DNA from: Pelomonas candidula
GTDB taxonomy: Bacteria; Pseudomonadota; Gammaproteobacteria; Burkholderiales; Burkholderiaceae_C
Reading direction: 5' to 3'
Assembly: GCF_043555985.1 (NCBI RefSeq)
Contig: NZ_JBIGIC010000017.1
Span: 39,153-103,152, forward strand
Length of the DNA: 64,000 nucleotides
Shown here: positions 36,817 through 46,708 of the stretch, piece by piece
How positions within the stretch are numbered: position 1 is the stretch's first letter
Layout of the letters: each line of letters starts with the position of its first letter
The notes under the pieces: model-generated
Database searches by the model: none
Seen by the model: only the letters and a program-made list of their open reading frames with translations
What the model was told of the DNA's origin: nothing
Position numbers and translations under genes: made by a program

Positions 36817-37554
36817 GTGTCGCCGAACGCCGTCCAGCCCGCAACGTACCGGCTCGCAGACCACGTGCGCGCGTGCCGGATCGATGGGCAGGTGATCTTG
36901 TTGGACCTGCGACGCAACAAGTACCAGGGCGTGGGCGGCACAGGAGCCGCCTCCGTGTCAGACGTCGTCATCGACTGGCCCGGCGGCGACATCCAGTCGC
37001 CCCGGCAGTCTTCATCCGACCACGCCGCCTCCGTGAAGGCCCTGGTCTCGATGCTGTCCAGCAACGCCATGTTGACGCGCGCTGATCGCGCGCCACCGGT
37101 GCGGCAGCAACTCAGCGAACCGCTCGAAAGCTGGCACCCCAGCGATACCGCAGCCCTGCCGAGTCGCAACTGGCGAGACGTTTTGCGACTTGGCTTGTCG
37201 GCCGCGACAACAGCCTACTGGCTGCGACGGCACTCTCTGGCCCAGATCGCCAGCAACGTCATGCGCCTGCGCGGACGCGCCCACGGCTCCGTCGTGTCCG
37301 GGGTCGGCGCGCTGGAACGCGAGGTTTCGGCGTACATGCGCGTCCGGCCCTTCGTCCTCACGGCACGCGACCAATGCCTGCACGATTCGCTGACGCTGAT
37401 TCGGTTCCTCGCGGCGCGGGCACTGTTCCCAAGCTGGGTCATCGGTGTGCGGACACGGCCCTTCGCCGCGCATTCTTGGGTACAGAGCGGCAACACCGTG
37501 TTGAACGACCTGCACGAGAACGTCCGGGCCTTTCACCCCATCCTGGTCGTCTGA
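36817..37554 (+). CDS. Lasso peptide B protein: RRE domain fused to transglutaminase-like leader protease
   Basis: A 245-residue McjB-type enzyme. Residues about 8-95 match the PqqD-like RiPP recognition element (YRLADHVRACRIDGQVILLD) that binds the leader. The C-terminal protease domain has the cysteine in RDQCLHDSLTLIRFL (Cys187), histidine in FAAHSWVQ (His219) and aspartate in VLNDLHE (Asp231). It removes the leader before cyclisation. I prefer the GTG at 36817, which has AAGGGA upstream; a TTG at 36787 overlapping the precursor stop is the alternative. It is a single fused B protein, as in proteobacterial clusters, not split B1/B2. Confidence 0.9.
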   Translation: MSPNAVQPATYRLADHVRACRIDGQVILLDLRRNKYQGVGGTGAASVSDVVIDWPGGDIQSPRQSSSDHAASVKALVSMLSSNAMLTRADRAPPVRQQLSEPLESWHPSDTAALPSRNWRDVLRLGLSAATTAYWLRRHSLAQIASNVMRLRGRAHGSVVSGVGALEREVSAYMRVRPFVLTARDQCLHDSLTLIRFLAARALFPSWVIGVRTRPFAAHSWVQSGNTVLNDLHENVRAFHPILVV

Positions 37555-37567
37555 GCGGAGCCGGATC

Positions 37568-39373
37568 ATGTTTCGCTACGTCGCCTTCGGCTGGAACTTG
37601 GCCAGCCAGGAGCAGTCAGGAGCCGCAAGGCGCCTCGATCAGGTGATCGGCGCCGATGGCCGCTGGCAGAGTGCGTTCAAGCGGTCCAACCTGCGTGTCT
37701 ACGTGACGGGCACAACCCTCGGCGTCAACGATGTCTACCTGCTGCCGCGCGATCAGGGCGCCATCCTGGGCCATCTGTTCCGGCGCCATGACGCAACGCC
37801 TCTGGGGCCGGCTGAGATCGAGCTCTCAACGCTCGAGGCCGAACGCATCGTGCATTCGGACGGACGTTCGCTCGTCGATGATTTCTGGGGGCGCTACATC
37901 GCCTTCCTGCCATCCCGGACCGGCGAGCCTCGCGTGCTCCGTGATCCTACGGGCACCCTTCCCTGCTTTCGCATCGAGACGCAGGGGCTGAGCATCTTCT
38001 CCTCGGAACTCGAGGACGTGCTCTCGCTACTGGACATACCGCCGCCACCCGTGGACTGGAACGCCGTCACGGCCCACCTCCTGCTCGGCCGCATCGGCGG
38101 CCGAGAGACTGCCCTGGAGGGCATCTCTCAGCACCTGGGTGGTGAACTCGCATCGATGCTGCCGGCCAACGGCAAGGCGCTCCCACTGTGGCACGCGGTC
38201 AACATTGCGGGTCGCGCTGCAACGGTCGATCCGGCCGACGCCGCGCGACGGCTGCGCGAGGCGACGGCGCGCTGCGTGCAGAGCTGGGCGGCCTGCTACC
38301 CAGCCATCCTCCTGCGGCTGTCGGGCGGTGTGGACTCCTCGATCGTGCTCGGAAACCTCTGTCCGGCTGCCGCGCCGGAGCGCGTGACCTGCCTCAACTA
38401 CCACTCACCCGGCTCGGATAGCGATGAACGCGCGTACGCCCGTCTGGCTGCGCAGCGCGCCGGCACCGCCCTCGTGGAGCGCCCTCTTGATGAAGGTTTT
38501 CAGTTGGAGGACTTGCTGAATGCCGTCCGCACACCTTGCCCTGCGCACTACATCGGCGGCATGGGGTCACGGAACATGGATGTCGAGGTGGCCTTGGCCC
38601 ATGGAGCCAGCGCCATCTTCACAGGCACCGCCGGCGACCAGACCTTCTACGAATTCCCTCGCACGTGGCCGGCTGCAGACTACCTGAAGGACCATGGCTG
38701 GGACCTCGACTTCATCCGGGTGGCGCTTGATTCCGCGCAACTGGGCCGCGTGTCGTTCTGGGCATCGGTGCGCCAGGCGATCACGGACCGCTCGTTTCGC
38801 GGGCGCCCTGGGACGGGGGCGGGCAGCCATCTGACGTTGATGGCCTCGGAGGCCAAGGAGCACGCCGCTCGCACCGTGCATCGGTTCGTGCACCCCGGCC
38901 TGCTGGATGCCGCCGACCTGCCCATTGGCAAGTTTCACCAGGTGAGCGCGCTGATCCACTCGCTCGACTATCACAACCCGTACAGGAACGAGGCGTCGCC
39001 CGAGTTGGTTCATCCCCTCGCATCGCAACCATTGCTGGAAGTGAGCCTCGAAACTCCCACCTATGTCCTGACCCGGGGCGGCCGGGGCCGCGCGCTTGCG
39101 CGTCGTGCCTTCGCAGACGTCCTTCCGTCGGCCATCGCGGCGCGACGCTCCAAAGGCGGCATGGAGTCCTATGCCGTGACAGCCCTTCAGCGCAATCTGG
39201 ATTTCGCACGCGAGCTGCTGCTGGATGGGCAACTGGTCCGGCGCGGGCTTCTGGACCGCAAGCGCGTGTCATCGGCGCTGTCTGATCGGCCTTCAGCCAA
39301 TGCCGCCTACGTCGCCGAGGTGCATACGTGTATCGCCACCGAGCTCTGGGTGCAGCGCATGACAACGCGCTGA
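37568..39373 (+). CDS. Lasso cyclase (C protein, asparagine-synthetase-like)
   Basis: A 601-residue McjC homologue that would adenylate the ring acid and close the macrolactam. The N-terminal half is glutaminase-like but starts MFRYVAFG, lacking the catalytic Cys2 of true amidotransferases. The synthetase half has the pyrophosphate loop LRLSGGVDSSIVLGN and later FTGTAGDQTFY and ARRSKGGMESYA. It begins 14 bp after the B gene. Confidence 0.92.
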   Translation: MFRYVAFGWNLASQEQSGAARRLDQVIGADGRWQSAFKRSNLRVYVTGTTLGVNDVYLLPRDQGAILGHLFRRHDATPLGPAEIELSTLEAERIVHSDGRSLVDDFWGRYIAFLPSRTGEPRVLRDPTGTLPCFRIETQGLSIFSSELEDVLSLLDIPPPPVDWNAVTAHLLLGRIGGRETALEGISQHLGGELASMLPANGKALPLWHAVNIAGRAATVDPADAARRLREATARCVQSWAACYPAILLRLSGGVDSSIVLGNLCPAAAPERVTCLNYHSPGSDSDERAYARLAAQRAGTALVERPLDEGFQLEDLLNAVRTPCPAHYIGGMGSRNMDVEVALAHGASAIFTGTAGDQTFYEFPRTWPAADYLKDHGWDLDFIRVALDSAQLGRVSFWASVRQAITDRSFRGRPGTGAGSHLTLMASEAKEHAARTVHRFVHPGLLDAADLPIGKFHQVSALIHSLDYHNPYRNEASPELVHPLASQPLLEVSLETPTYVLTRGGRGRALARRAFADVLPSAIAARRSKGGMESYAVTALQRNLDFARELLLDGQLVRRGLLDRKRVSSALSDRPSANAAYVAEVHTCIATELWVQRMTTR

Positions 39374-39401
39374 CCACGGATCGGCCATCAGCTCGCCCAT
39401 C

Positions 39402-41186
39402 ATGCCGCGCCCTGCCACACTTCGGTCCGCACTGATGATCATCAGCGCGCAAGCCGATCGCACCTTGCTCTTGAGCCTGGGGATCACGGTGCTCCTGGTC
39501 GGTCTCTCGGGCGCTCTGGCTGCCGCATCACCGCTCGCGCTGAAACACCTCATCGACGCCGCGGCGGCCACGGCACCCACGGGTAGCCTGGACACCGCCG
39601 GAGAAGTCCTGCGAAACGGCGCCGTGTACCTGATGGTGCTGGCAGGAGGCCGCGTGGCTGCCGACGTGCGGCCACTGGTGATCGGAAAGATCGAGCAGAC
39701 CGTGGCGGCGGGGCTGAGGCAACGATTCTTCGAGCATCTGCTGCGGCTGCCGATGGCCTACCTGATCCACCGCCGCAGCGGAGAGGTTCAGCACAGTGTC
39801 GACTTGGCAACCGCCGGCAGCCAGCTGATCATCTCTCACGTCGCGAACAGCCTGACACCCGTCCTCATCGAGCTTGCGGGCATGGCGGTGATCCTGTCCG
39901 GCTTGAAGCAACCCGCGCTCGTCATCGGCTTCGCCGTGACTGCCATGATGTACCTGATCGTGTTCTCACTGAGCGCGCGCTGGTACATGGAGCATGCGCG
40001 CGAGGTGTCCGAGGCCAGCCTGGACGTACACGCCCAGATCGGCGAAGCCATCGACAACGTCGAAACGCTCCGATGCTTCTCGGCGGGCCCGCAGGCCGAA
40101 GAAGCGCTCAAGCACGCGTCGACACGTCTGACTGCCCGATGGATCAAGTTCCATCGGTTCACCGTCGGCACGGGGCTGGCGGCCACGATGATCTTTGCCT
40201 TGGCGATGACGGGATGCCTGTCCGTCACCACGCATGCCGTAGCGGCAGGAACCATGACCGTCGGCGGGTTCGTGCTGGCGACCGTTTACCTGTTGCAGAT
40301 GGTCCGCCCACTCGAGGTTCTCGGCTCCGCCAGCAGGGATCTTTCCCGGGCCCTCGGCTTCATGCGGCCGCTGCTCGACATCCTGGCCGAGCCGCCCGAG
40401 GCAGACACAGTGCCGCCATCGACAGAGCCAGCGGCAAACTCGACGTCGGCGCCCTCCATCCGACTTGAGAACATCCATTTCGGCTATGCGCCCGCCCAGC
40501 CCGTGCTGCAAGGCCTCGACATCGAGTTTGCGGCCGGTCGTACGACCGCCATCGTCAGCCGAAGCGGCGCCGGCAAGTCCTCACTCATCCGCCTACTGCT
40601 GCGCCTGTACGTCCCACAGGGAGGACGCATCCTGCTCGGCGGGCGTCCCATCGATGCGCTGGCGGTGGCGAACCTGAGGGCGCACATTGGGCTGGTGGCC
40701 CAGGAGTGCGCCTTGCTGCACACGACCGCAGCCCGCAATATCGCGCTCGGCCTGCCTGAGGCCACGCGACAGGATGTCGAAGAGGCCGCCCGGCGCGCTG
40801 AGCTGCACGACGTGATCACCGCACTGCCATCGGGATACGACACCGTCCTGGGCGAACGGGGGCAAACACTCTCCGGCGGTGAGCGACAGCGCCTGGCCAT
40901 CGCTCGCGCCGTGATACGGCGTCCGCTGATCTACCTCCTCGACGAGCCGACCTCGATGCTGGACACCGCCACGGAAGCGGCCGTCATGCGGACACTGCGG
41001 CAGGTAACGTCAGGATGCACGACGATCCTCGTTGCCCACCGCCTTGCAGCGACGATGCATGCGGACGAGATTGTCGTGCTGGAGGGAGGCCGGATACGGG
41101 AGCGCGGACGGCACGACGACCTCGTCGAGAAGTGCGGCCTGTATGCCCAGCTGTGGCATCAGCAGACCGCCCGTGTGGACAGCTAG
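39402..41186 (+). CDS. ABC exporter of the lasso cluster (D protein)
   Basis: A 594-residue fused permease-ATPase of the McjD/MsbA type, expected to export the lasso peptide and give self-immunity. Six membrane helices occupy about residues 15-310. The ATPase has Walker A SRSGAGKSS (the first usual Gly is Ser), signature LSGGERQRLAIARA, Walker B LIYLLDEPTSML and the switch His in VAHRL. It follows the cyclase gene after 28 bp and overlaps the convergent isopeptidase gene by 4 bp. An internal ATG at 39435 is an alternative start. Confidence 0.9.
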   Translation: MPRPATLRSALMIISAQADRTLLLSLGITVLLVGLSGALAAASPLALKHLIDAAAATAPTGSLDTAGEVLRNGAVYLMVLAGGRVAADVRPLVIGKIEQTVAAGLRQRFFEHLLRLPMAYLIHRRSGEVQHSVDLATAGSQLIISHVANSLTPVLIELAGMAVILSGLKQPALVIGFAVTAMMYLIVFSLSARWYMEHAREVSEASLDVHAQIGEAIDNVETLRCFSAGPQAEEALKHASTRLTARWIKFHRFTVGTGLAATMIFALAMTGCLSVTTHAVAAGTMTVGGFVLATVYLLQMVRPLEVLGSASRDLSRALGFMRPLLDILAEPPEADTVPPSTEPAANSTSAPSIRLENIHFGYAPAQPVLQGLDIEFAAGRTTAIVSRSGAGKSSLIRLLLRLYVPQGGRILLGGRPIDALAVANLRAHIGLVAQECALLHTTAARNIALGLPEATRQDVEEAARRAELHDVITALPSGYDTVLGERGQTLSGGERQRLAIARAVIRRPLIYLLDEPTSMLDTATEAAVMRTLRQVTSGCTTILVAHRLAATMHADEIVVLEGGRIRERGRHDDLVEKCGLYAQLWHQQTARVDS

Positions 41187-43507
41187 CCGCGACTGGCCTC
41201 CCGCTCACATCGAGGCAACTTGTCGTTTGCAGCCTTCATCGTCTCCATCTGCCGCCAGGCGTCGTACTGGGCCTGCAGGGACGCGGACGTCTCGCCCGCG
41301 AGGAACGGCTCGGTGCGACTCTCGCCCTTGAGCCAGAACCGGAACCAGTCCACATTGCCCTGCAGCGAGACCATGCGTTCGCTCGGCGTCGACAGCGAAT
41401 GCGCGCCGCCTGGGATCAGCACCATCTCGACGGGCTTGAACTGCCGCCTGAGCAACGCATAGATGTCGTAGTTGCTGTACAGCGGCACACCATAGGACTC
41501 GATCCGCAGCGCCGTGTTCACGCAATCCGTGTTCAGCGCAGGATCGTTGCGCAACCAATTTGCACGGCCTGGCCCGAACGGCAGGCCTTCGTTCACGCTC
41601 TCGAACCATGCCCACGCGGAGTCCGTGAATCCGTAGGTCATCGTGAAGAAGAACTGGGTATTCGCGTCGCCGTCGGCCAGGGTGGCTGCACGAATCGGCA
41701 GGTCGGAGAACGTCACCAGGTTGAGGACTCGCTCGCCCGTCGTGCTCCAGCCGATGATCCCCACGCGCGCAGGATCGACGCGGCCCTCCTTGACCAATGC
41801 GTCTACCGCGCCGCGCACGCCCTCATTGAAGAGCCGAAACAACGACTGGTCGGGCGCAATGCGAGCGTCCGGGGAGCTCTTTCCCATTGCCAGCACCAGG
41901 AAGCCCTCCCGCAAAAAGGCACGGCCGGCAAAGGCGCTCGTGCCGTTGCGCGATGACGCGTTCGGCCCTTGCAGATAGAAGTTGTCGGGCGAGTAGGCAT
42001 ACGTCTCGATGATGAGCGGGAGCCGCTTCGACGCGCCCCCCTCCTCGCCCCCCATCAAGCCCCCTCGCCACTCGCGTCCCTTGGCGTCACGCCACGTGTA
42101 GGTCCTCATCACGCCCCAGGTCGCGGCATCGAATTGCGGGTTCAGCGTGGTCAGGCGAATTGACCGGTCGGCAGGGCCGTCTGCGACGATATCGGGCGGC
42201 TCGTTGAGGCTTTCGCGGACGCGCAAGGTCCAGGCCGAAGATGACGCTTCGCTGCCCTGTCCCGCGATCTCCCGCCACCCGGCCCCATCACGTCGGAATT
42301 CTCGACGTCGAGCGCCGTCGATCACCGCAAAGCCTTCGCGGCGCGGCAGCAGTCGATCCAACCTGTTTGCCAACTTCGCGACGACCGTCCAGCGACCGGT
42401 GTCCGGCCAGTACTCGATGACGTGGGACGCGGTCGATGTGTTGCCGCCCACGCCCAAGGGCAGATGGGTGCCGGCCAGGACGACCGACGTGCCACCGCCC
42501 TGCCAGACATGGTCCGGCCGCTCCTGGAAGCCGGCCGGCTGCGAATCGTCAGGCGCATCCACCACAGTCTGTTCCAGGCCGTCATCCAGCCGCCAGACCG
42601 TCTTGCGCCGGGCGGACTGCACTCTCGAGCCGGAGTAGTACCGCAGGGGATCGTTGCGGACTGCCGGCCCGTAGGCCGCGATGATCTCCGCGACCATCGG
42701 GTACTGCCGGCTCCAGTCGAGTGTTCTCTGCGGCTCGTAGCGCGGCAGGAGCGCCCAGCGGCCATCGGGCGAGATGCTCACCTGCGGCGGCGCCAGGTTC
42801 GCCATGAAGAACGGCTCTCCCAGCGCACGGGGCTGTGTCGCGCCCGCGTCCGCGACGAAGAAGCCGTACTTGCGGATCTGGCTCGCCAGGCGGTTCTGTC
42901 CGAACTTGGCGCTCCACACCGACTGGTCCGCCATCACGAAGCTGCGGGCGCCAGCCTTCAACGGCGGGTTGGGAACCTGAGCCGCGTACAGCACGCGCCT
43001 CAGATCGGCCGAAGCCGCGAACGACACGATGGGCGTGGTCGCCCACGTGAGTTGTTGAAGGTCGTGGGTCAGGAGGTCGAGCCGGTAGACCTGCTCCTGG
43101 CCGTCCTTCAGGCGGCCCATGAACACCAGCGTCTTGTCGTCCCACCAGCGGACGCGGTCAATGGCCGGATCGCCGAAGTTGTAGTCCTGGTCGGACTCGA
43201 ACGAGAACACCAACTCCGGGGCCCGTGCCTCCCCTGACGCCAGCACGTCGGACGAGATATCCAGCAACCGGATCTCGTACCGGTTCCTGTCACTGGCGAC
43301 ATTGGCCTTGCGGGTCACGAAGAAGGCGCGGGTGCCGTCGGGGGAGACCTGCTGGCGCAGCGACTCCGAGTTGTTGTTGCGAGGCTGAACAAAGGCCGTG
43401 AACTCCACGACATCGCGGACGGTCGGTCCATCGGCCGCACACGCGCCTACCGCGGTGAGCATGCCGAGGAGGCCCGCGAGCAGCGGGGCGAGAAGGGGAA
43501 ACTGCAT
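41183..43507 (-). CDS. Lasso peptide isopeptidase (prolyl-oligopeptidase type, AtxE family)
   Basis: A 774-residue exported serine hydrolase. The signal peptide is LLAPLLAGLLGMLTAVGACA. An N-terminal beta-propeller-like region is followed by an alpha/beta-hydrolase domain with the nucleophile in GIIGWSTTGERVLNL (serine near residue 586) and a C-terminal histidine in PGGAHSLSTP. Members beside lasso clusters open the Gly-Asp/Glu isopeptide bond of their cognate peptide. It is encoded convergently to the exporter and ahead of a TonB receptor, the arrangement seen in AtxE-containing clusters. A generic S9 peptidase is the alternative but context argues against it. Confidence 0.85.
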   Translation of the reverse strand: MQFPLLAPLLAGLLGMLTAVGACAADGPTVRDVVEFTAFVQPRNNNSESLRQQVSPDGTRAFFVTRKANVASDRNRYEIRLLDISSDVLASGEARAPELVFSFESDQDYNFGDPAIDRVRWWDDKTLVFMGRLKDGQEQVYRLDLLTHDLQQLTWATTPIVSFAASADLRRVLYAAQVPNPPLKAGARSFVMADQSVWSAKFGQNRLASQIRKYGFFVADAGATQPRALGEPFFMANLAPPQVSISPDGRWALLPRYEPQRTLDWSRQYPMVAEIIAAYGPAVRNDPLRYYSGSRVQSARRKTVWRLDDGLEQTVVDAPDDSQPAGFQERPDHVWQGGGTSVVLAGTHLPLGVGGNTSTASHVIEYWPDTGRWTVVAKLANRLDRLLPRREGFAVIDGARRREFRRDGAGWREIAGQGSEASSSAWTLRVRESLNEPPDIVADGPADRSIRLTTLNPQFDAATWGVMRTYTWRDAKGREWRGGLMGGEEGGASKRLPLIIETYAYSPDNFYLQGPNASSRNGTSAFAGRAFLREGFLVLAMGKSSPDARIAPDQSLFRLFNEGVRGAVDALVKEGRVDPARVGIIGWSTTGERVLNLVTFSDLPIRAATLADGDANTQFFFTMTYGFTDSAWAWFESVNEGLPFGPGRANWLRNDPALNTDCVNTALRIESYGVPLYSNYDIYALLRRQFKPVEMVLIPGGAHSLSTPSERMVSLQGNVDWFRFWLKGESRTEPFLAGETSASLQAQYDAWRQMETMKAANDKLPRCEREASRG

Positions 43508-43603
43508 AGGAACTTTCAGGCATGGCGCCGCCCACCCGCCGACTGGCGGCAGGGCAGCGCGTGAGGGAATGGCCGGCGAGACGCCGGCCGGGGGACCGAG
43601 GGG

Positions 43604-46600
43604 CTACCAGTCCAGCGAGAGCCGGGCCGCGGCGTAGCGGCCGCGCCAATCACCCTGGGTGACGTCGAAGTCCGGCGATCCGGGCACGAACTGCGGATCA
43701 CGGTCCGTGACGTTGGCGATGCTCACCGCCAGGGTGGCGGCCTTGAAGCCCGGCAGGACATTCGGCAGCAGCTTGCGCAGGTTGAGGCTGCCGGCAAGGT
43801 CGTGCAGCCAGAAGGTGCCGAGCTGCCGGGTACTGGTGCCAGCGTCCAGGTATCTGCCGAGGTAGCGGCTCGTCATGCCCAAGCTCCAGGCACCTCCGTC
43901 GATGCCAAGCGACAGCCGCCCCTTCCACTGCGGGGCCCAGTAGTCGGTGAAGCGGCGCCCGAGGCGGTCCACTTCGGGGGCACCGGCCGTGACCACGACG
44001 CGGTACTTGTTGACACGCGTGGCACCGGCGCCGGCCGTCACGCGGCCGAGCGCAGTCTTCCAGACGTAGGCGACATCTGCATCGGTGCCGGCCGTGTCCA
44101 CGCGGCCGACGTTGACCTCGGTGTTCTTGACGCTGAGCACCACGCCGGGCTGTCCGTCCACGGAAGGCCCGCGGGTGACAAGGTATGGGAAGAGGCTCTC
44201 GTAGTTGAGCGCCGACTGGGAGTTCAGCACGGCGATCATGCCGCGGATACGCAGTTGCCAGTAGGTGGCGCTGAAGCGGGTCCCCAGCCCACCCTCTGGT
44301 TCCCAGACTGCACCAATGTTGCGCGACTGGCCGCGCTCGGGGCGGAGTTCCGTGTTCGTCGTGCGCACGACGGTGCCGGACGTGATGGGCTCGTTGTTGC
44401 GGGCAGGGTCGACCAGGCGGGAGCTCACGGCTGACCTCGAGACGTCCACCACATGTGTCTGCAGCAGCGTCGGCGGCTTGAAGGAGCCGGCTGCCGAGCC
44501 ACGGATCAACAGGCTGTGCAACGGACGCACCTCAATGCCGCCTTGGAAGGTACTGGCGGCACCGAAGTCGCTGTAGCGGTCGCGGCGCCCGGCCAGTGTG
44601 ACGGCAGCCATGTCCCAGGTGTTGCGCCCGCCTTCGCCACCACTCAACAGCGGTGCGCGGACTTCCCCATAGATCGCGGAGCTGCTGCGCGTGCCATGAG
44701 CCTCGGACGACTGGGATGGGATGGACATGTCGTACGCATCTCGCACCGCCTCGGCGCCGACGATGGCATCCACCGAACCTGCCCACAACCGGCCCACGCT
44801 GCCGCGAACAATGCCACTGACTTGGTCCTTGCGGCCGCTGTCACGACGGACCGTGTCGGACCAGATGCCGTGCAGCACCTCGTCATTGGCCGCACGTCCC
44901 GACGTGAAAAGGTTGATCCCTGACGCCGGATTGGTCGAGGCCAGCGCGGCATCCAGTGCGGTCGCACTGCGGCTGTCCATCCAGCTCTGCGCGCCGCCGT
45001 GGTCACGACTCGTGGAGACGGTCAACTCGGCTTCCCAGTCACCGGCCAGTTCGCCCTTCACGCCTACCAGGGCACGCGTGAATCGACCTTGGCGAGAGTA
45101 GCCCTGCGAGCCGTTCTCCCCGCCCAACGCGGCCGTGACCCGAACGTCCACGCCGAAGGGGTTGAAGGGATTCGCGCCTGGCACCAGCACGTTGGTCAAA
45201 GGCAGGCCATTCCCCGGCGCGTACATGCGGTCCTTGGTCAGCGTCAGCTCACCGAACACCGCCCAGCTGCCCGCGAGTTGGTGCTCAGCCTGCGAATGCA
45301 ACGCGAAGGTCTCGGCGCCATGGACGAGCGCCACCCCTCCCCCGGTCGCATAGAGATTGCAGAGGTTCTGCGTGCCCGCCGTTGCCTGGAAGTCCGAGAT
45401 GCGCAGCGTCTGTCCCACCGCCACCTTCGGGATGGCCGCCACGCTGGCGGTCAGCCCGGGCAGGTTCGATCCGTTCGCGCTGCGCACGGTGCCTGGCGCG
45501 CAGTAGGTCAGGCGCTCGTCGTCGCCGCCGAACCGCCGGTAGTCCGCATCCAGGAAGAAGGCGCGGTCCAGCATCGTCAGCGGTGAGGAGCGGCTGTATG
45601 AGCCCATCACGAGGTAGCTGCTTCCGGCGGACCGGCCGCCCGTCGCCAGTGAGATGTTGCCGTCTCCGAAGCCACGGCCCGCACCGATGCGCATCGTGAG
45701 CGACTGGCCATCCACGGCCTTCTTCAGGATCACGTTGACGACACCGGCCAGCGCATCTCCACCGTAGACCGCCGACGAGCCCGACGGGACGACCTCGATC
45801 CGGTCGATGGCGGCCATCGGGATGAGGTTGAGGTTGAAGACCGCTCCGGTCGATGAACCGACGGCTTCCACCTTCCGCCCGTTGATCAACACGAGTGTGG
45901 AGCCCAGCGGCAGGCCGCGCAGCTGCACGGTGCCCTGCCCGAATGTTCGGCTGACGCCCCCCTCCCCGGCCGATGTCGAGACTTCCGTCAGGCCGGCCAG
46001 GAAACGCTGCAGATTGGGCTGTCCGCTCTTTTCGATGTCCTTCGACGTGTAGATGTTGACCGGTGCCGGCCCTTCCGCGTCGACGCGCCGCAGCCGCGAC
46101 CCGGTGACCTCGACACGTGTGATCTGTTCGATACGCCCCTCGCCATCGGTCCCCGCGCGACCTGCGGTGCGCGTTTCGTCGTCGTTGGCGGATGCCTGCA
46201 AGCCGGCAGGCTGAAAAGTAGCGCTGGTCCGGACCGGCGCCGGCCCGCTGCTGGCGGGAACTGCCGGGGCCGCAGCCGGCAGTGCAGCGGGCCGCACGAT
46301 CACCGCACCATCGCGCGCCACCTGCAATTCAAGACCTGACCCTTGGATGGCCGCCCCGATGGCCTCCACGCCTGACAGGTTTCCTGAGACCGCTTTCGCC
46401 GTCCGGCCTGCGGTGACGCGCGCGTCGAAGATCACAGACGTGCCCGTGACCCGCGAAATCGCGCGCAGCGCATCGCCCATGTCCTGCGCGGGCTGTTCGA
46501 TCTGGTAACGCACCACCAGCGTAGGCTCGGCGGCATCGACCGCACCGAAGCCGATGAGAAGCGATATCGCGATCGGGATGGGACGCCAAAGCGCTTGTCG

Positions 46601-46630
46601 GCGTTCTTTGGCATTCGGCTTTTCGAGCAT
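43604..46630 (-). CDS. TonB-dependent transducer-type receptor of the lasso locus
   Basis: A 1008-residue receptor. After the signal peptide it has a secretin/TonB short N-terminal (STN) domain, about residues 38-110 (QDMGDALRAISRVTGTSVIF, AIGAAIQGSGLELQV). This domain signals to FecR-type anti-sigma factors. The plug (LVLINGRKVEAVGSS, IDRIEVVPSGSSAVYGGDAL) and barrel ending LSLDW follow. It is encoded between FecR and the isopeptidase, so it probably imports the lasso peptide or a ligand it carries and reports binding to the sigma factor. Confidence 0.92.
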   Translation of the reverse strand: MLEKPNAKERRQALWRPIPIAISLLIGFGAVDAAEPTLVVRYQIEQPAQDMGDALRAISRVTGTSVIFDARVTAGRTAKAVSGNLSGVEAIGAAIQGSGLELQVARDGAVIVRPAALPAAAPAVPASSGPAPVRTSATFQPAGLQASANDDETRTAGRAGTDGEGRIEQITRVEVTGSRLRRVDAEGPAPVNIYTSKDIEKSGQPNLQRFLAGLTEVSTSAGEGGVSRTFGQGTVQLRGLPLGSTLVLINGRKVEAVGSSTGAVFNLNLIPMAAIDRIEVVPSGSSAVYGGDALAGVVNVILKKAVDGQSLTMRIGAGRGFGDGNISLATGGRSAGSSYLVMGSYSRSSPLTMLDRAFFLDADYRRFGGDDERLTYCAPGTVRSANGSNLPGLTASVAAIPKVAVGQTLRISDFQATAGTQNLCNLYATGGGVALVHGAETFALHSQAEHQLAGSWAVFGELTLTKDRMYAPGNGLPLTNVLVPGANPFNPFGVDVRVTAALGGENGSQGYSRQGRFTRALVGVKGELAGDWEAELTVSTSRDHGGAQSWMDSRSATALDAALASTNPASGINLFTSGRAANDEVLHGIWSDTVRRDSGRKDQVSGIVRGSVGRLWAGSVDAIVGAEAVRDAYDMSIPSQSSEAHGTRSSSAIYGEVRAPLLSGGEGGRNTWDMAAVTLAGRRDRYSDFGAASTFQGGIEVRPLHSLLIRGSAAGSFKPPTLLQTHVVDVSRSAVSSRLVDPARNNEPITSGTVVRTTNTELRPERGQSRNIGAVWEPEGGLGTRFSATYWQLRIRGMIAVLNSQSALNYESLFPYLVTRGPSVDGQPGVVLSVKNTEVNVGRVDTAGTDADVAYVWKTALGRVTAGAGATRVNKYRVVVTAGAPEVDRLGRRFTDYWAPQWKGRLSLGIDGGAWSLGMTSRYLGRYLDAGTSTRQLGTFWLHDLAGSLNLRKLLPNVLPGFKAATLAVSIANVTDRDPQFVPGSPDFDVTQGDWRGRYAAARLSLDW

Positions 46631-46670
46631 CTCGTACCCTTTTCTGTAGTTGTCGGAGTGACAACAAGAA

Positions 46671-46697
46671 GACGGGTTTGTCGATAGGCAAATTGCC
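46671..46697 (-). promoter_or_regulatory. Possible ECF-sigma promoter of the TonB receptor gene
   Basis: On the minus strand GGCAAT (46697-46692), 17 bases, then CGTC (46674-46671) resembles FecI-group promoters. The -10 element ends about 40 bp before the receptor ATG. TTGTC/GACAA at 46650-46664 form a small inverted repeat in the leader. This is pattern matching by eye. Confidence 0.3.
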
Positions 46698-46708
46698 CCG
46701 TGATTGCC

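Noticed and set aside
41183..43507. Ordinary dipeptidyl/prolyl peptidase unrelated to the cluster
   Set aside because: The gene overlaps the end of the lasso exporter and is followed by an STN receptor, FecR and ECF sigma, the known neighbourhood of lasso isopeptidases.
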